Positions 53,290-63,214 of a stretch of 64,000 nucleotides of DNA are shown here, piece after piece (positions within the stretch are counted from its first letter, which is position 1; each line of letters starts with the position of its first letter). The translations under genes and the position numbers were made by a program. Below the pieces are notes generated by a model. The model saw only the letters and a program-made list of their open reading frames with translations, was not told where the DNA came from and did no database searches. This stretch comes from Streptomyces diastatochromogenes (GTDB lineage Bacteria > Actinomycetota > Actinomycetes > Streptomycetales > Streptomycetaceae), in assembly GCA_026913215.1 (NCBI GenBank), contig JAPTYK010000001.1, positions 7,316,001 to 7,380,000 of the forward strand, given 5' to 3'.

Positions 53290-53357
53290 CCGGAGCCCGG
53301 AGCCCGGAGCCCGGAGCCCGGAGCCCGGAGCCCGGAGCCCGGAGCCCGGAGCCCGGT
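53290..53357. repeat. 7-bp minisatellite (ggagccc)n
   Basis: Nine to ten perfect heptamers, followed by diverged copies to about 53412. Because 7 is not a multiple of 3, it reads through all frames and cannot be an ordinary coding repeat. It separates the methyltransferase stop from the kinase remnant. Confidence 0.9.
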
Positions 53358-53432
53358 AGCCCTGGAGCCCGCTGTTCGGCCTTGGGGCCGGATGACCGGT
53401 CCCGGAGCCCGCTGCCCGGCCCCGGGCCCGCC

Positions 53433-54033
53433 TCAGTCCTCGCGGACGGCGAGGGCCAGGTAGCGCGTGTCCTCGTCGACGTAGCCGACAAGCCGCCAGC
53501 CGGCCTCGGCGAGCAGGGGCGGAGCCGGGGCTCGGCGCGCAGGTCGTCCGGTGTGATCTGCCGGCCGTGGCGGGCCGCGAGGGCGGCCCGACCGATGGGG
53601 TGGAACAGCGCGAGGCGGCCCCGGGCCGTACGACCCGGGCGAGTTCCCGCAGGTCGGCGAGGGGTTCCGCGAGGTGCGAGATGAGCCCCGCCCCGAAGAC
53701 GGCGTCGAGCGCGCCGTCGCGCACCGGCAGCCGGCCGACGTCGGCGAGCAGCAGCGTCCCGCCCGCCTCGCCGCCGCGTCCGGCGGCGACGGCCCGCTCG
53801 ATCATCTCGGGGTGAGGTCGGCCCCGAGCACCGTGCCGGAGGGCCGACGGCGGCCCGGAGGGCGGGAGAGCACGCCCGGTCCCGCAACCGGCGTCGAGCA
53901 CGGCGTCACCGGGGCGCAGGCCGAGCTCGCTCACGGCGGCGGCGTACGCGGGACCGTCGTCGGGGAACCGGCTGTCCCAGTCGGCGGCGCGGGCGCCGAA
54001 GAACTCTCGTACGTGTGTGGGGTCGTCGCTCAT
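53433..54033 (-). CDS. class I SAM-dependent methyltransferase
   Basis: About 200 residues. SAM motif I VLDAGCGTG, then PEMIERAVAAG, LLLADVGRLPVRDGALDAVFGAGLISHL (motifs II-III) and the C-terminal LLAEAGWRLVGYVDEDTRYLALAV. Frameshifts lie near 53880, 53810, 53620 and 53525. Start ATG 54033 (MSDDPTHVREFFGARA); the domain start resembles small-molecule methyltransferases of the UbiE type. Substrate unknown. Confidence 0.78.
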
Positions 54034-54194
54034 GAACTCATGATCGCGCACGATTCCTCACACGGAGGGGTGAAGCTTCTGTGTGCACGTTCGAGTCGGG
54101 CCTGATCGTTCGGGGCCATCTCTCTGTCATATTCCAGCAGCTTTCGAAATGCGCCCCCAGTGCGCCCCCCGGTGCGCACTAGCGTCCCTGAGCC

Positions 54195-55028
54195 ATGGGA
54201 CACCTGGACCACGCCACCTTCGGCTGGCTGACCCCCGTGCTGTCGTACGCGATGGCCTGCGTCGGCGCCGCCCTTGGGCTGCGCTGCACCGTACGAGCGC
54301 TCGACGCGACCGGCCGGTCGCGTCGTAACTGGCTGATCACCGCCGCCTCCGCGATCGGCACCGGCATCTGGACGATGCACTTCGTCGCGATGCTCGGATT
54401 CGGCGTGACGGGCACCGACATCCGCTACGACGTTCCGCTCACCCTCCTCAGCCTCGTCATGGCGATGGCCGTCGTCGGGGTCGGCGTCTTCGTCGTCGGC
54501 TACGGCCGCGACCGGGTTCGTTCGCTCCTGATCGGCGGACTGACCACCGGCGTCGGCGTGGCGAGCATGCACTACCTGGGCATGGCCGCGCTCCGGCTCC
54601 ACGGCCAGGTGCACTACGACCCGCTGCTTGTCGGCCTCTCGGTGCTGATCGCCGTCGTCGCCGCCACGGCCGCGCTCTGGGCGGCACTCCACATCCACTC
54701 GCCCGTCGCCGTGGTCATCGCCTCGCTCGTGATGGGCGCGGCCGTCACGAGCATGCACTACACCGGCATGTTCGCCGTGCGGATCGAGGTCGTCCCCTCC
54801 GGCGCCCCCCTCCCGGGAGCCATGCTCATGCAGTTCATCTTCCCCCTCGCCGTCGGTCTCGGCTCGTACCTGTTCATCACCTCCGCCTTCGTCGCCCTCA
54901 CCCCGACCGCCGGCGAACGCGCCGCTTACGCCTCGGCCGGGCGCCTCACCGAACCGGACGAGCGCGCGGTCGACGTCGCACCGCCCGGCTTCCGCACCGC
55001 GCAGGCGGCCCGTACGCCCACGTCCTGA
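54195..55028 (+). CDS. MHYT-domain membrane sensor
   Basis: An intact 277-residue protein with seven predicted helices and the three MHYT-type motifs (TMHFVAM, SMHYLGM, SMHYTGM) at the outer ends of helix pairs, proposed to bind copper and sense O2, CO or NO. There is no output domain (no GGDEF/EAL or kinase), so it is a stand-alone sensor or redox protein. The C-terminus is a 40-residue cytosolic tail. It lies 67 bp ahead of cvnA on the same strand and might feed that system. Confidence 0.85.
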   Translation: MGHLDHATFGWLTPVLSYAMACVGAALGLRCTVRALDATGRSRRNWLITAASAIGTGIWTMHFVAMLGFGVTGTDIRYDVPLTLLSLVMAMAVVGVGVFVVGYGRDRVRSLLIGGLTTGVGVASMHYLGMAALRLHGQVHYDPLLVGLSVLIAVVAATAALWAALHIHSPVAVVIASLVMGAAVTSMHYTGMFAVRIEVVPSGAPLPGAMLMQFIFPLAVGLGSYLFITSAFVALTPTAGERAAYASAGRLTEPDERAVDVAPPGFRTAQAARTPTS

Positions 55029-55094
55029 CCTCCCGACGCACTCCCGCACACCGCACACCGCACCAGAGACAGACGCAGCCGGAACGAGGAGGCC

Positions 55095-58000
55095 ATGCGA
55101 ACTCCCCGCAAGACCAAGGACTCCGAGGCGGCCACGCCGCCACCGGCGGCCGCGCGCGGGCGGCGCGCACACGCGGGCCCGCCCGCCGACGAGCCGGGGA
55201 GCGGACCCCGAGGACACCTCCGTACGGCAGTCCGCCGGGCGGCGGCCTTCGGCGGGCAGCCCTCCGTACAGCGGCCTTCGGAGCAGCAGCCTTCGGAGCA
55301 GCAGCCTTCGGAGCAGCAGCCTTCGGGGCAGCGGCCTTCGGAGCGGCAGCCCGAGGACTCCGTCGCGCCGCGGCCCTCCGACGCGCGCCGGGTCCGTCCC
55401 GTGCTCCAGGGACTGCGTCCGCGCACCGTCCGCGCAAAGATCGTCTCGCTCCTGATGGTTCCGGTCGTCTCGCTCCTCGCCCTCTGGGGCTTCGCCACTG
55501 TCACCACCGCGCAGGACGTCGCCGGACTCCGCCGGCTCCAGCGCGTCGACGCCGAGATCCGCGTGCCCGTGGCGGCCGCCCTCACCGCCCTCCAGGACGA
55601 ACGGCGCGCCGCCGTACGGCAGGTTGCGGCGCCCGGAGCCACCCGGGCGGCCGAGCTCAAGGACCGGATCCACCGGACGGACGAGGCCGTCGACCGTCTC
55701 CGTCTGGACGGCACGCACACCGTCGGCGACACCGGAGACCTGCCCGGCGACGTCGCCGAGCGGGTGAACGCCTTCGTCGGCAGGGTCGAGGGCCTCGCCC
55801 GGCTCCGCACGGCCGCCGCCGACGGGCGCGCCGACTGGGACCAGGTGTACGCGGAGTACACGGACACCATCTCCGCCGCCTTCGCCGTCGGCGGCGCCCT
55901 CACCGGCATCCAGAACGCCGAGCAGGGGTCCGACGCGCGCGTACTCCTCGAATTCGGCCGGGCCGGCGAGATGCTGTCCCGCGAGGACGCCCTCCTGACC
56001 TCCGCCCAGCTCACCGGCGGCTCACCGCGGACCACCTCCGCGTCTTCTCCGGGGCCGTCGAGACCCGGCGCACCCTCACCGCCTCGGCCACCGCCGACCT
56101 GCCCGCCGCCGAACGCGCCGAGTGGGCCCGGCTCTCCACCGGCGGCGACCACGCCCGGCTCACGCGCGCGGAGGACCGGGTCGGCGCGGCCGCCCCGGCC
56201 GCCCCGCCGCCCAGGCGGTCACCTCCACCGAGTGGGACGGCACCTTCGCCGCCGTACGCGGCGGGCTCACCGCGATCGAGACCCACGCGCGCGTGGCCGC
56301 CGCCGACCGCGCCGACCCCTTCGCCGGCGCCCTCACCGCGGGCGGCGCGGCGGTCGTCCTCGGCCTCGCGGCCGTCGCCGCCTCGCTCGTCATCTCCGTA
56401 CGCATCGGCCGCGGCCTCGTCGTCGAACTCGTCAGCCTCCGCAACACCGCCCTCGGCATCGCCCGCCGCAAACTTCCTGCCGCCATGCGCCGGCTCCGCG
56501 CGGGCGAGGAGATCGACGTCCAGGCCGAAGCCCCGCCCGGACCCGCCTCCCAGGACGAGATCGGACAGGTCGGCGAGGCCCTCACCACCGTCCACCGCGC
56601 GGCGCTCTCCGCCGCCGTCGAACGCGCCGAACTCGCCAGCGGCATCTCCGGGGTCTTCGTCAACCTCGCCCGCCGCAGCCAGGTCCTCGTCCACCGCCAG
56701 CTCAACCTCCTGGACAGCATGGAGCGGCGCGCCGACGACCCCAACGAGCTCGGCGACCTCTTCCGGCTCGACCACCTCACCACCCGCATGCGACGCCACG
56801 CGGAGAGCCTGATCATCCTCTCCGGGGCCGCCCCCGGCCGCGCCTGGCGCATGCCCGTCCCCCTCACCAACGTCGTCCGCGCCGCCGTCTCCGAGATCGA
56901 GGACTACGCGCGCGTGGAGGTGCGCCGGCTCCCCGAGACGGCCGTCGTCGGCGGGGCCGTCGCCGACCTCACCCACCTCCTGGCCGAACTCATCGAGAAC
57001 GCCGCCCAGTTCTCCCCGCCCCACACCAAGGTGCGGGTCAGCGGCGAACCCGTCGGCAACGGCTACGCCCTGGAGATCGAGGACCGGGGACTCGGCATGG
57101 GCAAGGAAACCCTCGCCGAGGCGAACGCCCGCATCGACCGGTCCGAGGCCCTCGACCTCTTCGACAGCGACCGCCTCGGCCTCTTCGTGGTCAGCCGCCT
57201 CTCCTCCCGCCACGACATCAAGGTCCACCTGCGGACCTCCCCCTACGGCGGGACGACCGCCGTCGTCCTGCTCCCGACCGACCTGCTCCAGGGCGCGCTG
57301 CCGCCCGGCCACGGCGACCTGGCGGACGGCCCCGGCACGCCCCGCCGGAACCCCGCGCGCGGGGAACCCCGTACGCGCGTCCCGGGTGGACCGGGCGCGG
57401 GCGACGGGCGGCCCGGCGAGGCACCGGGCACCGACCCGCGCGCGCCGCGCGGGAGCGCGAGGAGGAGCACCGCGCCGAGGCCCGCCGCTTCGGCCGCCCC
57501 AGGTCCCGCAGCCCGTCCCACCCGCCCCGACCGGCCCCGCGCTCCCCGGCGCACCGGCCGCGCCCGCCGCGCCCGGACGCCGGACCGCCCCACCACCGCC
57601 GGCCGGAGCACGGCCCGGGGCCGTCCCCGGCAGACGGGCGGAGCGCCCTCCCGGTCCCGCCGCAGTCGCCTCCCGTCCCCCGGCCGCAGCCCCTGGCACG
57701 CCCGACCGCCGTGCCCGCCCTCGCGGCACGACCGGAGCCGGAAGGGCCGTCAGGAACCGCCCGGAGCCCGGAGCCGGGTCGGGCACGGGGCAGGGATCGC
57801 CGGGCGTCGGGCCGGGACCGTCGGCTGCCGGGCCGGGACCCGCCGCCGGGGAGTCACCGAACTGCGCCGCCGCGGTCCCTCCGTACCGACGCCTTCGCGG
57901 GAGGAGCCGCCCGCCGCACCGGACGACCGGGCCGGGCACGGTGACTCCGAGGGTGAACTGCCCGCCGCGTACGGCAGGCGAGCCTCGTCCCGCAGCTGCG

Positions 58001-58233
58001 CGAGGCACCGGCCCCGACGCCGGTGTTTGTGCCCGCCGCACCCGGCACGGACACACGGACCCCGGAACAGGTCAGGGACCGCATGACGGCGTACCGGGAC
58101 GGCTGGCAGCGCGGCGGCGGCGCGGCCCCGGCACCAGGCGCCCCTCGGCACCGGCTTCGGCACCGACCCGGGCCACGGCCCCGGCCACGGCACCGCCCCT
58201 CTCGACCCTCGCTCCGAAGGAGACGACGCATGA
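55095..58233 (+). CDS. cvnA: conservon sensor histidine-kinase-like protein CvnA
   Basis: About 1045 residues. N-terminal disordered region with a PSEQQ repeat, helix IVSLLMVPVVSLLALWGF, an extracellular nitrate-sensor-like (NIT) helical domain (55500-56290), second helix GGAAVVLGLAAVAASLVISV, a HAMP-like linker, a dimerisation helix (VNLARRSQVLVHRQLNLLDSM), then HATPase_c with LIENAAQFSPPHTKV, IEDRGLGMG and LGLFVVSRL. A long Pro/Arg-rich tail ends SEGDDA at TGA 58231, overlapping cvnB. Frameshifts lie near 56025, 56205, 57480, 57960 and 58135. First gene of a cvnABCD operon, whose products form a membrane G-protein-like complex. Confidence 0.87.
55258..55345 (+). repeat. 15-bp repeat at the start of cvnA
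   Basis: About five copies of cagccttcggagcag encode a PSEQQ repeat in the disordered N-terminus of CvnA. All are in frame. Confidence 0.85.
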
Positions 58234-58664
58234 TCGACCACGAGCGGATCTCGCACCACCGGTCCGGCGAACTGGACTGGCTCCTCGACGACCTCGTCAT
58301 GCGGGTCCGCGAGGTCCGCCACACCGTGGTGCTCTCCAACGACGGCCTCGCCGTGGGCTCCTCCAGCGGACTCAGCCGCGAGGACGCCGAGCACCTGGCC
58401 GCCATCGCCTCCGGCTTCCACAGCCTCGCCAAGGGGGCCGGACGCCAGTTCCACACCGGCGGGGTCCGCCAGACGATGGTCGAGATGGACGACGGCTTCC
58501 TCTTCGTCGCCGCGGCCGGAGACGGCTCCTGCCTCGCCGTCCTCAGCTCCGCGAGCGCCGACATCGGCCTCATCGCCTACGAGATGGCCCGCCTCGTCAA
58601 GCGCGTGGGCGAGCACCTGCACACCCCGCCGCGGCTCACGACGACCCCACCGGCCGCCGGCTGA
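58230..58664 (+). CDS. cvnB: Roadblock/LC7 protein CvnB
   Basis: An intact 144-residue Roadblock/LC7 domain: LDWLLDDLVMRVREVRHTVVLSNDG, LAVGSSSGLSREDAEHLAAI, RQTMVEMDDGFLFVAAAG, DIGLIAYEMARLVKRVG. It is the small GTPase-associated subunit of the conservon complex at the inner membrane face. The start overlaps the cvnA stop by ATGA; cvnC begins 14 nt after. Confidence 0.92.
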   Translation: MIDHERISHHRSGELDWLLDDLVMRVREVRHTVVLSNDGLAVGSSSGLSREDAEHLAAIASGFHSLAKGAGRQFHTGGVRQTMVEMDDGFLFVAAAGDGSCLAVLSSASADIGLIAYEMARLVKRVGEHLHTPPRLTTTPPAAG

Positions 58665-58678
58665 CCCGGAGAAATCCC

Positions 58679-59095
58679 ATGAACGACGACAGCGCCGGCG
58701 ACGGCCCGTCCGCGCCGGGCAGTCAGTGGTACGACGCCGAAGCGGGACCGCTCGTACGCCCGTACGCGATGACCGGGGGACGGACCAAACCGGGTCCCAG
58801 CAACGTGCGGTTCGACCTCATCGCCCTCGTCGTCGTGGACGACGAACCGCCCGGACCGGCCGAGGAGGCGCTCCTCGGCCCCGAACACCGGTCCCTGCTC
58901 GGCCTGTGCCGGGCCGAGACCCAGTCGGTGGCCGAACTCGCCGCCGACGCCGACCTGCCCGTCGGCGTCGTCCGGGTCCTCCTCGGCGACCTCCTCGAAT
59001 CGGGCTTCGTCCGGGTCAGCCGGCCCGTACCGCCCGCACAGCTCCCCGACGAAAGAATCCTGAGGGAAGTAATCGATGGCCTACGAGCGCTCTGA
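58679..59095 (+). CDS. cvnC: DUF742 protein CvnC
   Basis: An intact 138-residue protein. DUF742 features: WYDAEAGPLVRPYAMTGGRT, FDLIALVV, then a winged-helix-like part ETQSVAELAADADLPVGVVRVLLGDLLESGFVRV. Third subunit of the conservon. Preceded by GGAG; its 3' end overlaps cvnD by 20 nt. Confidence 0.92.
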   Translation: MNDDSAGDGPSAPGSQWYDAEAGPLVRPYAMTGGRTKPGPSNVRFDLIALVVVDDEPPGPAEEALLGPEHRSLLGLCRAETQSVAELAADADLPVGVVRVLLGDLLESGFVRVSRPVPPAQLPDERILREVIDGLRAL

Positions 59096-59693
59096 GAGCA
59101 CCGGCGCCGGCGACGAACCGGACACCTCCGCCCTCGCCCTGAAGATCCTGGTCGCCGGCGGATTCGGCGTGGGCAAGACCACCCTCGTCGGCGCCGTCAG
59201 CGAGATCCGGCCCCTGCGCACCGAGGAACAGCTCAGCAAGGCCGGCGAACTCGTCGACGACACCGGGGGAGTCGACCAGAAGACCACCACGACCGTCGCG
59301 ATGGACTTCGGCCGCATCACGATCCGCTCCGGGCTCTCCCTCTACCTGTTCGGCACGCCCGGCCAGGACCGGTTCTGGTTCCTCTGGGACGAACTGTCGC
59401 AGGGCGCCCTCGGAGCCGTCGTCCTCGCCGACACCCGGCGCCTGGAGGACTGCTTCCCCGCGGTCGACTACTTCGAACACCGGAAGATCCCCTTCGTGGT
59501 CGCCGTCAACTGCTTCACGGGCGCGCGCACGTACGGGGCGCACGACGTGTCCCGGGCCCTCGACCTGGACCGCGGCACGCCCGTCGTGCTGTGCGACGCG
59601 CGCGACCGCGACTCGGGGAAGGAGGTGCTGATCCGCCTCGTCGAGTACGCCGGCCGGATGCACACCGCCCGGCTCCTGGACACGGTCGGCTGA
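59076..59693 (+). CDS. cvnD: Ras-like GTP-binding protein CvnD
   Basis: An intact 205-residue GTPase. P-loop GGFGVGKTT, switch region TTTTVAMDFG, G3 FGTPGQDRF (DxxG replaced by TPGQ, usual in CvnD/MglA-like proteins), VVLADTR, and an AVNCF segment in place of NKxD. It is the switch subunit that binds CvnB. Followed by 170 bp and an extra cvnB-like gene. Confidence 0.92.
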   Translation: MAYERSESTGAGDEPDTSALALKILVAGGFGVGKTTLVGAVSEIRPLRTEEQLSKAGELVDDTGGVDQKTTTTVAMDFGRITIRSGLSLYLFGTPGQDRFWFLWDELSQGALGAVVLADTRRLEDCFPAVDYFEHRKIPFVVAVNCFTGARTYGAHDVSRALDLDRGTPVVLCDARDRDSGKEVLIRLVEYAGRMHTARLLDTVG

Positions 59694-59864
59694 GGGCGGG
59701 CGGGCTCCGCGGCACGCGCGGGCGTGGTGGAGTGCTTGCCCTGTTCACGACAGTGCGTAAGGCTTGCGGCGATACGCGGACCACGACGGTACGCACCACG
59801 AGGCTTCGCGGACCACCGGGGTCCGGGCCGAGAGGGACGCATCGGTACAAGGGGAGAATCGCTG

Positions 59865-60278
59865 ATGGCGTTGGACAAGGAACTGGACTGGCTCCTGGAC
59901 GACCTGACGCAGCGGGTCGGATACATACGGCACGCGCTGGTGCTGTCGAACGACGGCCTGGTGACGGGCGCGAGCAGCGGACTCGCCCGCGAGGACGCCG
60001 AGCACCTGGCGGCCGTCTCCTCGGGCCTGCACAGCCTGGCGCGGGGCTCGGGCCGGCACTTCCGGGCCGGCCGGGCACGGCAGACGATGGTGGAGTTCGA
60101 CGACGCGCTGCTCTTCGTGACGGCGGCGGGCGAGGGCAGCTGCCTGTGCGTCCTGAGCGCGGCGGAGGCGGACGTCGGTCAGGTGGCCTACGAGATGACG
60201 CTGCTGGTCAACCGCGTCGGAGAGCACCTCGGCGTGGCGGCGCGACAGCCCGGGATCCCGGGCGGCGGCGTGCTCTGA
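59865..60278 (+). CDS. second Roadblock/LC7 (CvnB-like) protein
   Basis: An intact 137-residue protein, strongly similar to the CvnB at 58230: LDWLLDDLTQRVGYIRHALVLSNDG, SSGLAREDAEHLAAVSSG, RQTMVEFDDALLFVTAAGEG, YEMTLLVNRVGEHLG. It has its own GGGGAG site and a separate intergenic region. It looks like a tandem duplicate that lost or never had cvnA, C and D partners and may compete for or replace CvnB. Confidence 0.88.
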   Translation: MALDKELDWLLDDLTQRVGYIRHALVLSNDGLVTGASSGLAREDAEHLAAVSSGLHSLARGSGRHFRAGRARQTMVEFDDALLFVTAAGEGSCLCVLSAAEADVGQVAYEMTLLVNRVGEHLGVAARQPGIPGGGVL

Positions 60279-60296
60279 CACCCGCTGCCGGGGTGG

Positions 60297-60319
60297 TTGT
60301 CCACAGGCGGTTGTCCACA
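60297..60319 (+). promoter_or_regulatory. two tandem DnaA boxes
   Basis: TTGTCCACA at 60297-60305 and again at 60311-60319, both perfect matches to the Streptomyces DnaA-box consensus, same orientation, 14 bp apart. They lie between the second cvnB-like gene and the DUF6397-like gene. A hairpin CGTGGG/CCCACG follows at about 60358-60378. Confidence 0.75.
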
Positions 60320-60415
60320 GGTCGTGCGGCCGTCGTCACTCTGCGTTACTTTTTCTCCGTGGGTCCGAGGGGCCCACGACCCGGAGAGAACACGGACGCA
60401 GGGGAGGGCCGCGCG

Positions 60416-61392
60416 ATGACGGTGGACGAAGGAGCGCGCACGGTGACACCGGGGCGGGCCGCGCAGGAACTGGAACTGGGGCGGGACGAGTTCCGGCTCG
60501 CGGTGCAGCTCGGACTGGTGAGGACGGTGCGGGCCGGCGAGGGAGAGCGGCGGCGGGTCGAGCGGCGCGAGCTCGACCGGCTCAGGGAGGCACCGGACTT
60601 CCCCACCGGCCTGCGCGAGCGGGTGCGCGCGGTCGGTACGACGGATGCCGCCGCCCTTCTCGGGATCACCGCCGACCGCTTCACCCGGCTGGCCCGCACG
60701 GGCACTTCAGCCCGGTGCGGTTCTCACTGAACCGCTACCGGGCCGTGGTGTGGCTGTATCTGGCCCAGGAGGTGGTCGAGTTCGGCCTCTCCTGTCCGGC
60801 CCTGCTGACGGGGCGGCTGCCGCTGGAACTGCGCGAGCGCCTCGCCGCGCACGAGGACCGGCGGCCCAGGAACTGGCGGACGCGGCGACTCGGCCTGCTG
60901 CTCCGCGCCACCCAGGACCCGTGGGCGAGGGCCGCCGCCATCTCCTCCCTGCTCGACCCGGTCCAGGTGGCCGAGGTCGTCGACGACCCGTACGAACGCA
61001 GCCACCTCGACCGGCTGCGTCCACCCCCGCCGCCCGGGACGCCCATGGGAGCGGTCGCGCGCGAGATCGCCGAACGACTGACCCGGGCCGACGAACCGGA
61101 CGAGATCCTCTGGCACCGGCTGAGTTTGGCCCTGGCCCTGGACGAGGCACGCGAGGAGCGACAGGCTCCCCACCCCGGCGAGACGAGTGAGACGGGAGCC
61201 GCCTCACAGGTACCGCTGTTCTCACCGATCTCACCGATCTCACCGGTCTCGCCGATGCCCTCGCTCTCGCCGATCTCATCGCCCCCGATCCCACCGATGC
61301 CCCTGATGCCTCCGATCACGTCGGCGCCTTCGGCGCCACCCGCGGATCGGGCGGCGGTGACGGTCGACCGTCCGCCGGGGCGGCCGGGGTGA
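60416..61392 (+). CDS. DUF6397-like protein
   Basis: About 325 residues; ATG 60416 follows GGGGAGGG. N-terminal two helix-turn-helix-like units (TPGRAAQELELGRDEFRLAVQLG and TTDAAALLGITADRFTRLARTG), then, after a base loss near 60707, a helical region LNRYRAVVWLYLAQEVVEF and WRTRRLGLLLRATQDPWARAAAI. The C-terminal tail is a Ser-Pro-Ile repeat (FSPISPISPVSPMPSLSPIS). Possibly DNA-binding. The paired DnaA boxes lie in its promoter. Confidence 0.68.
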
Positions 61393-61553
61393 GCGACCGG
61401 CCGCCGGGCCGGCCGGTGCGGAGTCGGTTCCTGGAGCGGTTCCGGGGAGGAGGGCGGCGGGTTCGGAGCGGCGCGGCGGCGGAGGAAGCCGGTGGACTGG
61501 CCCTGACGTGGAGGCCGGGGTGCGGTCGGAGCGGGGGTGGAGAGGATGGGCGC

Positions 61554-63098
61554 ATGCTGCTGGCGCGTGTCGCGGAAGTGTCCCGGGAGGTCGCCGCCGC
61601 CTCCGCGCGGTCGCGCAAGATCGCGCTGCTGGCCGGACTGTTCGCCGAGGCCGTGCCCGAGGAGAGTCCGCTCGTCATCGCCTATCTGTCCGGGCGGCTG
61701 CCGCAGGGGCGGATCGGGGTCGGGTGGAGCGTCCTCAGGAGGTCGTCCCGCCGGCCGTTCCACCCGCCGGGCGTCCCGGTCTCACGCTCGGACGGGTCGA
61801 CGAGGCCATGGCGGAGCTGGCAGCCGTGTCCGGCGCGGGAGCACGCGGCGAGCGGATCCGGCTCGTCCGCGCGCTGCTGGCGGCCGCCACCCGTGACGAA
61901 CAGGATCTCCTGCTGCGGCTGCTGGCCGGGGAGGTGCGGCAGGGGCCCTCGACGCCGTGGCCCTGGAGGGCGTCGCCCGGGCCGCCGGGGTCCCCGCCGC
62001 AGAACTGCGGCGCGCCGTGATGCTCGAAGGCTCGCTGCCCCGGTCGCGCGGGCCGTGCTGACCCAGGGCGCCTCAGGTCTCGACCGGTTCACGCTGCGGG
62101 TCGGCAACCCCGTGCAGCCCATGCTCGCGCACACGGCCGCTTCCGTCGCCGAGGCGATCGCCGCCCTGGGGGCGTGCGCGGTCGAGGAGAAGCTCGACGG
62201 CATCCGCGTGCAGGTGCACCGGCACGGCGACGAGGTCCGGGTGCACACCCGCTCGCTCGACGACATCACCGACCGCCTCCCCGAGGTGGTCGCGACCGCC
62301 CGCGCCGTCGCCGCCGACGCGTTCATCCTGGACGGCGAGGTCATCGCGATCGACCCCGGCACGGGGCGCCCCGTGCCCTTCCAGTCGATCTCCGGCCGGG
62401 TCGGCTCCCGCACCGACGTGCCCGGCGCGTACGCGGCCCTTCCGCTCACGCCCGTCTTCTTCGACGTCCTCGCGGCGGACGGCGAAGGCCTGATCGACCG
62501 GTCGGGCGTGGAGCGGCACGCCGTCCTCGCCCGCCTGCTGCCGGAGTCGCAGCGGGTGCGCCGTACCGTCGTCGCGGATCCCTCCGATCCCGCGCAGACC
62601 GAGGCCGCGGAACGGTTCTACGCGGACACCCTGGCCCGGGGGCACGAGGGCGTGCTCGTCAAGGCCCTGGAGGCGCCCTACGCGGCCGGGCGCAGGGGAC
62701 GGACCTGGCTCAAGGTGAAACCCGTCCACACCGTCGACCTCGTCGTGCTCGCCGTGGAGCGGGGCCACGGCCGCAGGACCGGGCTGCTCTCCAACCTCCA
62801 TCTCGGCGCCCGCACCGCCGACGGCGGCTTCGTGATGCTCGGCAAGACCTTCAAGGGGCTCACGGACGAGATGCTGCGCTGGCAGACCGGGCGGCTGGGG
62901 GAACTCGCCGTCTCGGACGACGGGTTCACCGTGCGGGTGCGGCCCGAGCTCGTCGTGGAGATCGCGTACGACGGGCTCCAGGCCTCGACGCGCTACCCGG
63001 CGGGCGTCACCCTGCGCTTCGCCCGGGTCGTGCGGCACCGCCCCGACAAGCGGGCGTCGGAGGCCGACACCGTCGAGCGGATCACCGAGGGTCACTGA
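61554..63098 (+). CDS. lig: ATP-dependent DNA ligase
   Basis: About 513 residues. N-terminal helical DNA-binding domain in three frames (losses near 61730, 61950 and 62035), then the intact nucleotidyltransferase: adenylation motif EEKLDGIRVQVH, SLDDITDRLPEV, FILDGEVIAI, VFFDVLAADG, HEGVLVKALEAPY, TWLKVKPV, and an OB fold ending LRFARVVRHRPDK. It seals nicks using ATP and is additional to the NAD-dependent LigA; in actinobacteria such enzymes serve repair. Confidence 0.92.
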   Translation: MLLARVAEVSREVAAASARSRKIALLAGLFAEAVPEESPLVIAYLSGRLPQGRIGVGWSVLRRSSRRPFHPPGVPVSRSDGSTRPWRSWQPCPAREHAASGSGSSARCWRPPPVTNRISCCGCWPGRCGRGPRRRGPGGRRPGRRGPRRRTAARRDARRLAAPVARAVLTQGASGLDRFTLRVGNPVQPMLAHTAASVAEAIAALGACAVEEKLDGIRVQVHRHGDEVRVHTRSLDDITDRLPEVVATARAVAADAFILDGEVIAIDPGTGRPVPFQSISGRVGSRTDVPGAYAALPLTPVFFDVLAADGEGLIDRSGVERHAVLARLLPESQRVRRTVVADPSDPAQTEAAERFYADTLARGHEGVLVKALEAPYAAGRRGRTWLKVKPVHTVDLVVLAVERGHGRRTGLLSNLHLGARTADGGFVMLGKTFKGLTDEMLRWQTGRLGELAVSDDGFTVRVRPELVVEIAYDGLQASTRYPAGVTLRFARVVRHRPDKRASEADTVERITEGH

Positions 63099-63214
63099 TC
63101 CGGGGGGTGGCCCTCGCGGGGTGGCCTTCCTGGAGGGATGCTGGAGGCGTGGCACGACGAGCGCCCGGTACGAGGAGCGCGTGGCACCACGAGCGGCCGG
63201 CGGGCCGCGAGGAG

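Noticed and set aside
53278..53432. Methyltransferase reading through the (ggagccc) array
   Set aside because: The natural C-terminus (YLALAV...stop at 53433) is found in another frame before the array; read-through is due to a shift.
56011..58056. 681-codon minus-strand open frame opposite cvnA
   Set aside because: Composition and position show it is the antisense of the HATPase and Pro/Arg tail.
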